Source of the DNA: JBJENW01 sp051880395
Lineage (GTDB): Bacteria; Bacillota; Clostridia; Lachnospirales; Lachnospiraceae
Direction of reading: 5' to 3'
Length of the DNA: 31,482 nucleotides
Assembly (NCBI GenBank): GCA_051880395.1
Contig: JBJENW010000383.1
Span: forward strand, 1-31,482
Both the position numbers and the translations under genes were made by a program. The first letter of the stretch is position 1; the number at the start of each line of letters is the position of its first letter. Positions 1 through 8,354 of this stretch are shown piece by piece. The notes under the pieces are model-generated. The model saw nothing but the letters and a program-made list of their open reading frames with translations, ran no database searches and had not been told where the DNA came from.

Positions 1-192
1 TGCGTGCAGTTTGTACGACATTCGGAAAACTGCAAAAATAAAGCATCGAAGATTCACCCGCCCAAACTCGACTTCATTTCTGTCTAGCCTTTCTGGAAAC
101 AGCCGCCCCCGCCTTGCGCACCCAGCCAAATTCTGGAAACGTCCGCATAGGAAGCCCCTAAGTTGAGATATTTTTTGTTTGCATATTCTTTC
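1..192. other. No gene seen upstream of the first CDS
   Basis: I see no open frame with a ribosome site here. The 10-base word TTCTGGAAAC occurs twice, at 91-100 and 131-140, each followed within a few bases by CCGC. The stretch is C-rich on this strand and could be the tail or intergenic edge of a gene to the left. I cannot assign a role. Confidence 0.4.
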
Positions 193-198
193 TATAAT
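193..198 (+). promoter_or_regulatory. Possible -10 element for the YyaL-like gene
   Basis: A perfect TATAAT lies 13 bases before the GGAG/ATG of the short leader frame and about 35 bases before the main start. No good -35 is visible at 16-18 bases: TTGAGA at 163-168 is 24 bases away. This is a weak call resting on the -10 alone. Confidence 0.3.
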
Positions 199-210
199 TT
201 GGAGATGTTA

Positions 211-237
211 ATGAAAAAAGAAAGGATATGGATATGA
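211..237 (+). CDS. Possible 8-residue leader peptide (MKKERIWI)
   Basis: GGAG at 201-204 is followed six bases later by ATG and eight codons. The TGA stop at 235-237 overlaps the ATG at 234 of the large downstream gene in an ATGA arrangement. That geometry would allow translational coupling. Nothing else, such as a run of one amino acid or an attenuator hairpin, supports a regulatory role, so this may be chance. Confidence 0.25.
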   Translation: MKKERIWI

Positions 238-2174
238 GGAATCGTTTGAAGGGGGAAAGCAGCCCGTATTTATTGCAGCATGCCGATCATCCGGTGGATT
301 GGTATCCGTGGTGCGAGGAGGCGTTTGAACGTGCAAAGAGAGAGGAAAAACCGGTGTTTTTGAGCATCGGATATAGTACCTGCCACTGGTGTCATGTGAT
401 GGCGAGGGAAAGTTTTTCGAATCCGGAAATCGCGGAAATTTTAAACCGTTTTTTTATCTCGATCAAGGTGGACAGGGAGGAACGACCAGATATTGATGCG
501 GTGTATATGGCGTTCTGTCAGGCGTTTACCGGCCGCGGCGGATGGCCGATGAGTATTTTTCTGACGCCGGAGCAGAAACCGTTTTTTGCAGGCACGTATT
601 TTCCACCGACTTCTCAGTTCGGAGCACTCGGATTTCGGGAGTTACTTACAGCGGTCGCGGAAAAATGGGAGACAAACCGGTTGGCGCTTTTGCAGTCGGC
701 AGAACAGATCGTGGCAGCGTTAAACGCAAAAGAGCCGGCTGGTCAAATGAAAATCGAAGAGGAGCTGCCGCATCAGGCACTCCTGTGGTTTGAGCAGAAT
801 TTTGATTCCGAATGCGGGGGATTTGGCAGTGCACCGAAATTTCCGACGCCCCACAATCTGCTCTTTTTAACCCTCTATTCTGTATTAAAAAACAAACCAC
901 AGGTGCAGACGATGGCAAACGTGACACTTACAAAGATGCGCCAGGGTGGGATTTTTGACCAGATCGGATTCGGATTTTCCCGTTATTCCACGGACCGCTT
1001 GTATCTGGTACCACACTTTGAAAAAATGCTGTATGATAATGCGCTTTTGATCCTCGCATATGCGGCGGCATATCAGGCGACCGGCGTCTCCTTATTTTTG
1101 GACACGGCAGAGAAAACGGCGGATTTTGTGGCAAGAGAGCTGACCGCAGAAACGGGCGGTTTTTATTCTGCTCTGGATGCGGATAGCGACGGAGAAGAGG
1201 GGAAATTTTATCTCTGGAGTCCGAAAGAAGTGGAACAGGTGTTAGGAGAGGTGCGCGCAAAGGAATTCTGTGCCTGTTACGATATTACGGAAAAAGGAAA
1301 TTTTGAAGGGAAAAGTATTCCAAACCTGTTACACACAGGAACGCTGCCAAATGGGTTTCAAGAGGAACGACAGGCACTGTATGCATATCGAAAGACACGC
1401 GGCGCGCTGCATTTGGATGATAAAATCCTGACGGCATGGAATGCGCTGATGATCGGTGCTTTGGCTGTCTTGTATCGGGTGAGCGGGAAAGAAACGTATC
1501 TTCAGACAGCAAAAAATGCCTGCCGGTTTTTAGAAGAAACACTGACCGAAGGGAACACCGTGTATGTGAGCTGGCGCAATGGAACACATTCAGAAAAAGG
1601 ATTTTTGGATGAGTATGCGTATCTGATTTTTGCATATTTGGCACTATACGAGGCGACAGATGACGAACAAAATTTAAACCGCGCAGAGGAACTTTGCAAA
1701 GAAACGAAACGGCAGTTTGCAGACGCAAAACATGGAGGATATTTTTTCATCGGAAGAGAAAATGCATCTCTCATTCGAAAACCAAAAGAGACATACGATG
1801 GAGCACTGCCGAGCGGAAATTCCATGATGGCCTATAATCTGGTCCGTCTTTTCGCAATCACAGAAAAAGAAGAATATAAAAAGGCGGCAGATTATCAGCT
1901 TGCATATGCATCAAAAGAGGCCGAACCTTTTCCGGCTGGCTGCTGCGTTTTTTTGATCGCCCTTTTGCTGCATCAGCATTCAGAAAAGATCACAGTGGTG
2001 CTGGCAGAAGGAGAAACAAAAGTTCAGATTCGAAAACAACTGCCACTTTCTGCGGTGGTGGATGTTTTGCAGGAAGAGACAGAAACATACAAGCGCCTCA
2101 ATGGAAAAACGACCTATTATGTTTGCAGAGATCAGATTTGTGAACCGCCGACGAATGTGTATCACAGAGCGTAG
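234..2174 (+). CDS. yyaL: Thioredoxin-domain protein, YyaL/SPATA20 family (DUF255)
   Basis: This is a cytosolic protein of 646 residues with no signal peptide. The N-terminus carries the family signature NRLKGESSPYLLQHA, then PVDWYPW, then a thioredoxin-like CHWC at residues 50-53, then VDREERPDID. The remainder is an (alpha/alpha)6 glycosidase-like barrel, with GGWPMSIFLTP and the HFEKMLYDNA motif recognisable. Bacterial members usually run to about 680 residues, so this one is slightly short but complete at both ends. I chose ATG 234 over ATG 228 because AAAGGA at 221-226 sits seven bases before it and because relatives begin at this point. The molecular function of the family is not established; a redox or sugar-isomerase-like role has been suggested from its fold. 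It is a single-gene unit ending in a strong terminator and looks unrelated to the glycan genes downstream. Confidence 0.9.
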   Translation: MRNRLKGESSPYLLQHADHPVDWYPWCEEAFERAKREEKPVFLSIGYSTCHWCHVMARESFSNPEIAEILNRFFISIKVDREERPDIDAVYMAFCQAFTGRGGWPMSIFLTPEQKPFFAGTYFPPTSQFGALGFRELLTAVAEKWETNRLALLQSAEQIVAALNAKEPAGQMKIEEELPHQALLWFEQNFDSECGGFGSAPKFPTPHNLLFLTLYSVLKNKPQVQTMANVTLTKMRQGGIFDQIGFGFSRYSTDRLYLVPHFEKMLYDNALLILAYAAAYQATGVSLFLDTAEKTADFVARELTAETGGFYSALDADSDGEEGKFYLWSPKEVEQVLGEVRAKEFCACYDITEKGNFEGKSIPNLLHTGTLPNGFQEERQALYAYRKTRGALHLDDKILTAWNALMIGALAVLYRVSGKETYLQTAKNACRFLEETLTEGNTVYVSWRNGTHSEKGFLDEYAYLIFAYLALYEATDDEQNLNRAEELCKETKRQFADAKHGGYFFIGRENASLIRKPKETYDGALPSGNSMMAYNLVRLFAITEKEEYKKAADYQLAYASKEAEPFPAGCCVFLIALLLHQHSEKITVVLAEGETKVQIRKQLPLSAVVDVLQEETETYKRLNGKTTYYVCRDQICEPPTNVYHRA

Positions 2175-2226
2175 AAAAAATCCGGTTGACCCGATATTTG
2201 AAATGGATCGGGTCGACCGGATTTTT
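2175..2226. terminator. Bidirectional Rho-independent terminator
   Basis: A 20-bp stem with a single G-U wobble joins AAAAATCCGGTTGACCCGAT (2176-2195) to ATCGGGTCGACCGGATTTTT (2207-2226). The loop is about 11 bases. A-runs on the left and T-runs on the right let it stop both the YyaL-like gene and the convergent regulator. Confidence 0.9.
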
Positions 2227-2241
2227 CAGATGAAAAAGGTT

Positions 2242-2589
2242 TTATTTTTCACGCATCTGTTCTTTGTAATATAATACCATTAAACCGCGTACCGCATCTT
2301 TATGTTCGGTATTTAGTCTTCTGTAATAGGCAAGCAGACGTTTTTCGTCCGGTCTTACCATGACGGAATCAGAAGAGGACTGAACTTGAATCTGAATGTC
2401 AAGCAGAGAATCTGCAGACACATTGTAAAATTCACAGATTGTTTTTAGATTTTCAATAGTCGGAATACTGGCATTTCTTTCGTAGCTGGATAAGATCTTA
2501 TTATTGATGCCGGTCTGTTCGGCAACATCCGTCTGCCTCAGATTTTTACTTTCACGTAAATCGCGAAGCTTATCACCAAGCTGTTTCAT
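2242..2589 (-). CDS. XRE-family helix-turn-helix regulator
   Basis: This is a small DNA-binding protein of 115 residues. Residues 3-58 form a Cro/C1-type HTH: LGDKLRDLRESKNLRQTDVA, then a GINNKILSSYERN recognition helix, then IPTIENLKTICEFYNVSADSLL. The C-terminal half is charged and ends in a predicted helix (RGLMVLYYKEQMREK). I chose the inner ATG at 2589 because GGAG lies ten bases upstream on the minus strand. A start at 2634 would add 15 residues without a ribosome site. It is transcribed away from the glycan operon, with its 5' end facing that operon's promoter, so it could act on the roughly 200-bp shared upstream region. That is inference. The target and any ligand are unknown. Confidence 0.85.
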   Translation of the reverse strand: MKQLGDKLRDLRESKNLRQTDVAEQTGINNKILSSYERNASIPTIENLKTICEFYNVSADSLLDIQIQVQSSSDSVMVRPDEKRLLAYYRRLNTEHKDAVRGLMVLYYKEQMREK

Positions 2590-2785
2590 ACATAAATCGC
2601 TCCTTTTTTCTGGCTGTTCGCCTTCATTTATCATTCCTGTAATTGTACAAAATTATGAAAAAGCCCGTATTTCCGCACGAAATAAGTCAATGTAAATCAC
2701 TCATTTTAATCTAGCATACATGAAACAAATGCACAGGTAAATCTGTTTTTCAAATATAAAAATCGCATATAAAACGAATAAAGCA

Positions 2786-2814
2786 TTGACAATCGCGAAA
2801 AATACGAATAGAAT
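2786..2814 (+). promoter_or_regulatory. SigmaA-type promoter of the glycan operon
   Basis: TTGACA (2786-2791), a 17-base spacer and TAGAAT (2809-2814) make a near-consensus housekeeping promoter. Expected initiation is near 2821, giving a leader of about 74 bases before rfbF. No comparably good internal promoter was noticed before 24616, so this probably drives the whole block. Confidence 0.8.
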
Positions 2815-2836
2815 AAAAGAAGATTTGCAAGAAAAA

Positions 2837-2856
2837 TGTCGAAAAGGGGTTCGACA
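2837..2856 (+). promoter_or_regulatory. Small hairpin in the operon leader
   Basis: TGTCGAA and TTCGACA form a perfect 7-bp stem around the six-base loop AAGGGG, just inside the predicted transcript leader and 38 bases before the rfbF start. It has no T-tract, so it is not a terminator. It could be an RNA element for processive antitermination (LoaP-type proteins bind leader hairpins in long Firmicute operons) or a palindromic operator. No loaP/nusG-like gene is in the window. Confidence 0.4.
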
Positions 2857-2894
2857 AAAGACAGATTGGAATGACTGGAAAAAGGGGGAAACAT

Positions 2895-3680
2895 ATGAAA
2901 GTTGTAATATTGGCAGGCGGGTATGGAACAAGAATCAGTGAGGAAAGTCACCTGCGTCCAAAGCCAATGATCGAAATCGGGGGAAAACCGATTCTATGGC
3001 ATATCATGAAAGAATATTCTTATTACGGATTTCACGATTTTATCATCTGTGCCGGATACAAACAGCACATCATAAAAGAATGGTTCGCAAATTATTATCT
3101 GCATAACAGCGATATCACTTTTGATTTCTGTCAGGGCGGTGCCATGCAGGTGCATGCAAATGTGGCAGAACCTTGGAAAGTAACTATCGTAGATACCGGT
3201 CTAAACACCATGACCGGAGGCCGGATCAAACGGATTCAGCCATATGTGGGAAATGAGACCTTTATGCTGACATACGGCGACGGCGTGTCAGATGTAAATA
3301 TGGAACAGCTGCTGGCATACCACAGGTCACACGGAAAGATCGCGACACTGACAGCGATTCGTGTGGATCAGCGTTTTGGGGTACTCGATATCGATGAAAA
3401 GACTCATGGCGTCAGCTGTTTTCGAGAAAAAGAGGCCGATGACAATGCACGCGTCAATGGAGGATATATGGTTCTGGAGCCTGAGGTGTTTGATTATATA
3501 AAAGATGACACTACCGTATTTGAAAAAGGACCGTTGTGTCAGCTGGCAAAAGATGACGAACTCAGAGCTTATGAGCATGACGGGTACTGGCAGTGCATGG
3601 ATACCCAGAGAGAAAAAGAACTGCTTGACCGGCTGATCGCATCCGGACAGGCACCATGGATGAAATGGGAGAAGTATTAA
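2895..3680 (+). CDS. rfbF: Glucose-1-phosphate cytidylyltransferase
   Basis: This cytosolic enzyme joins CTP and glucose-1-phosphate to give CDP-glucose, the first step towards CDP-linked 3,6-dideoxyhexoses. The 261-residue length matches the family (about 257). Visible motifs are MKVVILAGGYGTRISEES with the nucleotide-binding GGxGTR, RPKPMIEIGGKPILWHIM with the catalytic-type lysine, and the metal-site YGDGVSDV. I chose ATG 2895 because AAAGGGGG lies six to ten bases upstream; a start at 2871 would add an unconserved MTGKRGKH. It is the first gene of the operon. The next gene begins one base after its stop, implying coupling. RfbG and RfbH follow, which strongly supports the pathway assignment. 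Confidence 0.95.
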   Translation: MKVVILAGGYGTRISEESHLRPKPMIEIGGKPILWHIMKEYSYYGFHDFIICAGYKQHIIKEWFANYYLHNSDITFDFCQGGAMQVHANVAEPWKVTIVDTGLNTMTGGRIKRIQPYVGNETFMLTYGDGVSDVNMEQLLAYHRSHGKIATLTAIRVDQRFGVLDIDEKTHGVSCFREKEADDNARVNGGYMVLEPEVFDYIKDDTTVFEKGPLCQLAKDDELRAYEHDGYWQCMDTQREKELLDRLIASGQAPWMKWEKY

Positions 3681-3681
3681 A

Positions 3682-5016
3682 ATGCCTGAAATTATTGTAT
3701 CACTGGTCATATTTCTTTTGGGGTTGTGGCTCATAGAAACATATGGAGAAAAATTAAAAGAGGACACAAAATTGTATGTGCTATGCGGTCTGGTATTCCT
3801 GTCCATATTTGCCCGGTTAAAATTGGCATTTTGGACATCCTATGGAGATACCGGGGACTTCGCAAATATGATGAAACGTCTGACGACCGAAGGGTTTTAC
3901 GGAATTTATGAAAACGGCGGGATCAACTATCCTCCGCTATTCCAGTATCTGTATTTCGGGATTGCAAAACTATTGCAGTTATTCGGTGTTCCGTTCGATC
4001 CGAAACTGCGGATGTTTGTATTAGCCGTAAAACTTCCATGTATGTTATGCGAATATGCAATGATCGCACTGGTATATCGAAGGGCAGAACAGATTCAGTC
4101 TGAGGCAAAAAAATTGTCGTTGGCGTATGTTCTGTTGCTAAATCCGGGTTATGTATTTGCAACATCATTTCTGTGTCAGGTGGACGCGTTATATGTGTGT
4201 CTGATGTTTTTGACCGTGTTGCTCTTAATGGACGGCAGATTAAAAACAGCTTACTTCGTGTTTGCCGCATCGATCTTAATGAAGTTTCAGGCATGTTTTA
4301 TCACACCGGTGATCGCCTTTGCAATCGTCGATCAGGTATTTTTGAAAAATTTCAATTGGAAACGGTTTTGGCAGAATCTGATCGCCGGTCTGGTCGCGAT
4401 CGCCTGCATGGCACTCTGCTATCTGCCGTTTGTTGTTCAGTTTGAAACGAACACCACAACGAGAGGCGGTTTTACAGATAACTTTTCGAGTACGATCAAA
4501 GGGTTTGGTAAAGCCTCTCAGAATGCATATAATTTCTGGACGCTGGTGGGATACAACGAAGTTCCGCAGACGGAATATTTCGGACCATTTACCTGTCAGA
4601 CATGGGGCGTGATCTTCATTGTCCTGCTTGTTATCAGCAGTACGCTTCTATATTGGAGAGGGCGGGGAAAACGGGAACAGTATCCACTATTGGCAGCCTA
4701 TCTGGTGTTCGGAACATATTGTTTTTCAGTTCGGATGATGAGCCGTTATGCGTATGCAGCAGTCATTCTCTTATTACTGGCTTACGCGATAAAGCCGACA
4801 AAAGAACGAAAAAGATGCAGTTATTGTATGGTCGTCGGATTTTATCTGGAAATCGTTGTCGAATATGCGGTATATCCATGGTATACATACAAAAAGGGAA
4901 TGGTCATCCCGTTTTTGATATCAGCCGCCATGGTCGCACTATTCGGATCTTTGCTCTACACACTGCAAAAAGAAACAAAAGGAGGGAGTATCGCATGGAG
5001 AAAAACGGTGGATTAG
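3682..5016 (+). CDS. Multispanning GT-C-type glycosyltransferase
   Basis: This is a 444-residue integral membrane protein with roughly ten to twelve hydrophobic segments. Early in the protein, YGDTGDFANM supplies an acidic motif of the kind found in the first extracytoplasmic loop of GT-C enzymes. It is followed by NYPPLFQYLYF, typical of PIG-M/ALG6-like and related bacterial transferases that use lipid-phosphate sugars. LLNPGYVFATSFLCQVDALY is also typical of this fold. It probably adds a sugar from a polyprenyl-phosphate donor on the outer face of the membrane, perhaps with the donor made by the GtrB-like enzyme at 8355. It lies inside the CDP-dideoxysugar genes and overlaps rfbG by 22 bases. 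The acceptor and sugar cannot be read from sequence. Confidence 0.75.
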   Translation: MPEIIVSLVIFLLGLWLIETYGEKLKEDTKLYVLCGLVFLSIFARLKLAFWTSYGDTGDFANMMKRLTTEGFYGIYENGGINYPPLFQYLYFGIAKLLQLFGVPFDPKLRMFVLAVKLPCMLCEYAMIALVYRRAEQIQSEAKKLSLAYVLLLNPGYVFATSFLCQVDALYVCLMFLTVLLLMDGRLKTAYFVFAASILMKFQACFITPVIAFAIVDQVFLKNFNWKRFWQNLIAGLVAIACMALCYLPFVVQFETNTTTRGGFTDNFSSTIKGFGKASQNAYNFWTLVGYNEVPQTEYFGPFTCQTWGVIFIVLLVISSTLLYWRGRGKREQYPLLAAYLVFGTYCFSVRMMSRYAYAAVILLLLAYAIKPTKERKRCSYCMVVGFYLEIVVEYAVYPWYTYKKGMVIPFLISAAMVALFGSLLYTLQKETKGGSIAWRKTVD

Positions 5017-6059
5017 AATTTTACAGAGGAAAAAAAGTACTTGTGACAGGACATACCGGTTTTAAAGGAACCTGGCTGTGCAAGTGGCTGACAGACCTTG
5101 GCGCGGATGTCACAGGATATGCGTTAGAACCACCGACAGAGCCAAATCTGTTTACCCTGTGCAGACTAGAACCGGCGATACACTCCCAAAAAGGAGACGT
5201 TCGCGATTTTGCGCATTTGAAACAGGTGTTTGACGAGGTACAGCCGGAAATTGTCTTTCACTTAGCAGCACAGCCGCTGGTGAGAAAATCCTACGAAGAA
5301 CCGGTCTATACCTACGAGACAAACGTGATGGGAACAGTCAATGTGTTAGAGTGCGTACGTCAGACCCCGAGTGTGAAATCATTTTTAAACGTGACGACAG
5401 ATAAAGTCTATGAGAACAAAGAATGGGCATGGGGCTATCGCGAGGATGAACCACTCGACGGGTTCGACCCGTATTCCAATAGCAAATCCTGTTCGGAACT
5501 TGTCACACACAGCTATATACGATCCTTCTTTCAGCAAAGCCAGACGGCAGTATCGACCGCACGGGCAGGAAATGTGATCGGTGGCGGAGATTTCGCAGAG
5601 GACCGGATCGTGCCGGACTGCATTCGGGCAGTCTGCGCAGGAAAGCCGATCGAAGTCCGAAATCCGAATTCGATACGCCCGTATCAACATGTGTTAGAAC
5701 CGCTGGCGGCATACTTGATGATCGCGCAAAAGCAGTATGAAAATGCACAGTATGCAGGGAATTATAATATTGGACCCGATGAATGTGACTGCGTTACAAC
5801 TGGGAAACTGGCAGAGCTGTTTTGTAATGCGTGGGGGAAAGAGGCACACTGGATTAGCCAAAAAGACAACGGTCCGCATGAGGCAAATTTCTTAAAACTG
5901 GACTGCTCCAGATGTAAACAGACCTTTGGATGGAGCCCGCGCTGGCATGTAAAAGAAGCGATTGAAAAAACTGTGGAGTGGGCGAAAGTGTATGAAACCC
6001 ATGGTGATGTGGCAGCGTGTATGGAACGACAGATACAGGAATTTACGAGAGGAAAATAG
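4995..6059 (+). CDS. rfbG: CDP-glucose 4,6-dehydratase
   Basis: This NAD-dependent short-chain dehydrogenase converts CDP-glucose to CDP-4-keto-6-deoxyglucose. At 354 residues it is full length for RfbG. GHTGFKGTWLCKWL near residue 20 is the Rossmann GxxGxxG motif. HLAAQPLVRKSYEEPVYTYE is a family hallmark. VTTDKVYENKEW and YSNSKSCSEL carry the catalytic Thr/Asp and YxxxK. The frame is open far upstream, but ATG 4995 is right: GGAGGGAG lies at 4981-4988 and the family N-terminus (LEFYRGKKVLVTGHTGF) starts just after it. The start sits within the end of the preceding gene. Its place between rfbF and rfbH matches the pathway order known from O-antigen clusters. Confidence 0.95.
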   Translation: MEKNGGLEFYRGKKVLVTGHTGFKGTWLCKWLTDLGADVTGYALEPPTEPNLFTLCRLEPAIHSQKGDVRDFAHLKQVFDEVQPEIVFHLAAQPLVRKSYEEPVYTYETNVMGTVNVLECVRQTPSVKSFLNVTTDKVYENKEWAWGYREDEPLDGFDPYSNSKSCSELVTHSYIRSFFQQSQTAVSTARAGNVIGGGDFAEDRIVPDCIRAVCAGKPIEVRNPNSIRPYQHVLEPLAAYLMIAQKQYENAQYAGNYNIGPDECDCVTTGKLAELFCNAWGKEAHWISQKDNGPHEANFLKLDCSRCKQTFGWSPRWHVKEAIEKTVEWAKVYETHGDVAACMERQIQEFTRGK

Positions 6060-6077
6060 GAAAGAAGGGAAGAAAAT

Positions 6078-7427
6078 ATGTCAAATTGGAAGAACGAACA
6101 AGAGGCAAGAGAAGAGATCAAAGGACTGGTCGCAGCGTACTATCAGGAATTCAAGAAACCGGAGCAAGAAAAAGAATTTCATCCGGGAGACCGCATCGCC
6201 TATGCCAGTCGTGTCTATGATGAAAAAGAAATGTGCAGTCTGGTAGACGCGGCACTGGATTTCTGGCTGACCAGCGGACATTACTGTGCAGAATTCGAAC
6301 AGACATTTGCCGATTGGATCGGGGTGCGTTTCGCGAGTCTTGTAAACAGCGGCTCCTCCGCAAATCTCCTGGCATTTATGGCATTGACTTCCCCGCTTCT
6401 TGGGGACAGACAGATAAAAAAAGGGGACGAAGTGATCACTGTAGCCTGCGGATTTCCGACCACAGTATCACCGATCCTTCAGTATGGTGCCGTACCGGTG
6501 TTTGTGGATGTTACAATCCCGCAGTACAACATCGATGTGACGAAATTGGAGGAAGCGGTTTCAACGAAAACAAAAGCCGTGATGATCGCACATACATTGG
6601 GAAATCCGTTTGATTTGGCAGCAGTGAAAGCATTTTGTGAGAAACATCAGCTCTGGCTGATCGAAGATAACTGCGATGCACTCGGAACCAAATATACGAT
6701 AGACGGGGAGACGCGGTATACCGGAACGTGGGGCGATATCGGAACATCCAGTTTTTATCCGCCGCATCATATGACAATGGGAGAGGGCGGCTGCGTTTAC
6801 ACCAATGACCCTTTGTTGCATAAAATCGTGCTGAGCCTTCGTGACTGGGGAAGAGATTGTATCTGTCCTTCCGGTCAGGACAATTTCTGCGGTCATCGTT
6901 TTGACGGTCAGTACGGAGAACTGCCAAAAGGGTATGATCATAAATATGTCTACAGCCATCTCGGCTATAACCTGAAAGTAACCGATATGCAGGCAGCCGT
7001 TGGTGTGGAACAGTTGAAAAAGTTTCCGTCCTTTATTGAGGCGAGAAGAAGAAACTGGTCGTATTTGCAGGAACGACTCGAAGATGTATCTGATGTCTTT
7101 GTACTTCCACAGCCGGCAGAAAATAGCGAGCCGTCGTGGTTCGGCTACCTGCTTACGGTAAAACCGGAGAGTGGATTCGAGCGGAATCAGATCACCAGAT
7201 TTTTGGAAGAACATGGCGTTCAGACGCGTTTGCTTTTCTCAGGAAATCTGATCAAGCATCCATGTTTTGATTCGATTCGTGGAACAAATGCCTATCGGGT
7301 ATCCGGAGATTTAACAGTGACCGATCTGGTGATGCAGAATACGTTCTGGATCGGTGTGTATCCGGGAATGACACAGGAAAAGCTCACCTATATGGTGGAC
7401 ATGCTGCATGAGGCGGTTGGACGATAG
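6078..7427 (+). CDS. rfbH: CDP-4-keto-6-deoxyglucose-3-dehydrase (E1)
   Basis: This PMP- and [2Fe-2S]-dependent enzyme removes the C3 hydroxyl, the step that defines 3,6-dideoxyhexoses. The 449-residue protein has the DegT/DnrJ aminotransferase fold. The usual PLP lysine is replaced by histidine (SFYPPHHMTMGEGG, His230 by alignment with the lysine), the diagnostic change of E1 enzymes. A cysteine cluster follows (RDWGRDCICPSGQDNFCGHR), consistent with the Fe-S site. GSSANLLAFMAL and EDNCDALGTKY are further signatures. An E3-type reductase partner would normally regenerate the cluster; none is seen in the window. The gene begins 18 bases after rfbG. Confidence 0.95.
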   Translation: MSNWKNEQEAREEIKGLVAAYYQEFKKPEQEKEFHPGDRIAYASRVYDEKEMCSLVDAALDFWLTSGHYCAEFEQTFADWIGVRFASLVNSGSSANLLAFMALTSPLLGDRQIKKGDEVITVACGFPTTVSPILQYGAVPVFVDVTIPQYNIDVTKLEEAVSTKTKAVMIAHTLGNPFDLAAVKAFCEKHQLWLIEDNCDALGTKYTIDGETRYTGTWGDIGTSSFYPPHHMTMGEGGCVYTNDPLLHKIVLSLRDWGRDCICPSGQDNFCGHRFDGQYGELPKGYDHKYVYSHLGYNLKVTDMQAAVGVEQLKKFPSFIEARRRNWSYLQERLEDVSDVFVLPQPAENSEPSWFGYLLTVKPESGFERNQITRFLEEHGVQTRLLFSGNLIKHPCFDSIRGTNAYRVSGDLTVTDLVMQNTFWIGVYPGMTQEKLTYMVDMLHEAVGR

Positions 7428-7439
7428 GAGGAAATGCCA

Positions 7440-8354
7440 ATGAAAAATGTCATCATTACAGGTCCGACCGGTGCCATCGGCATGGCACTGATCGAACGTC
7501 TGTTGCAGGCAGGATGCCAGATCACCGCGGTATGTCATCGTGGTTCCAAGCGGATCGGGCAGATTCCGAAGTTGCCGCAGGTTCGCATCATAGAGTGTGA
7601 TCTTGAGGAACTGGACGTACTGCCAAATCTCGTGAAAGAACCACAAGACGTGTTTTATCACTTCGCGTGGGGAGGAACGACCGGAGCTGCAAGAAATGAT
7701 ACGGAGATTCAAATGAAAAATATGAAAGCGGCACTTGCAGCAGTGGAGGCAGCAGGAACCCTCGGATGTCAGTGCTTTGTCGGAGCGGGATCACAGGCAG
7801 AGTACGGAAGATATGAGGGCAGCCTGAATGCCTCGGTTGCGACCTTCCCGGAAAATGGTTATGGAATGGCAAAACTTTGTGCCGGTCAGATGACGCGCCT
7901 GCGCTGCAAACAGTTGGGCATCCGTCATATCTGGACCAGAATTCTCAGTGTATATGGGCCTTATGACGGAGAAGGCAGTCTGATATCCGGTCTGATACGG
8001 CAGTTTTTGAGAGGAGAGAAACCATCCTGTACCAAAGGCGAGCAGATCTGGGATTACATCTATTCCAAAGATGCGGCAGAGGCACTCTACCGAGTAGCCA
8101 AAAACGGAAAAGACGGAAAAATCTACTGCATCGGAAGTGGTAGAGGAAAACCGTTGAAAGAGTATATCTGTGAGGTTCGGGATGCGATAGATCCGAGTCT
8201 TTCGATTGGATTTGGTGAAGTGCCGTATGGAGAAAAACAAGTGATGCATTTGGTGGCAGATATTTCAGAGTTGGAAAAGGATACGGGGTTTGAGCCTGAA
8301 TATTCTTTTGAGCAGGGAATTCGAGAAATGATAGAGAATAAACAGGAGAGATAG
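7440..8354 (+). CDS. SDR-type nucleotide-sugar reductase/epimerase
   Basis: This is a 304-residue NAD(P)-dependent extended SDR. GPTGAIGMAL is the Rossmann loop, GAGSQAEYG supplies the active-site serine region, and GYGMAKLCAG the catalytic YxxxK. Coming directly after rfbH, it most likely reduces the C4 ketone of CDP-4-keto-3,6-dideoxyglucose in the manner of abequose or paratose synthase (RfbJ/RfbS). If the ThDP enzyme at 20433 is a YerE homologue, this could instead be the YerF-type reductase. Sequence alone does not give the stereochemistry. I chose ATG 7440 over 7434 because GGAGG ends at 7431, giving a spacing of eight rather than two. The stop abuts the next start. Confidence 0.8.
   Translation: MKNVIITGPTGAIGMALIERLLQAGCQITAVCHRGSKRIGQIPKLPQVRIIECDLEELDVLPNLVKEPQDVFYHFAWGGTTGAARNDTEIQMKNMKAALAAVEAAGTLGCQCFVGAGSQAEYGRYEGSLNASVATFPENGYGMAKLCAGQMTRLRCKQLGIRHIWTRILSVYGPYDGEGSLISGLIRQFLRGEKPSCTKGEQIWDYIYSKDAAEALYRVAKNGKDGKIYCIGSGRGKPLKEYICEVRDAIDPSLSIGFGEVPYGEKQVMHLVADISELEKDTGFEPEYSFEQGIREMIENKQER

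Noticed and set aside
4602..4994. A long N-terminal extension of the rfbG frame
   Set aside because: It overlaps the GT-C gene, has no family similarity, and a strong ribosome site supports ATG 4995.
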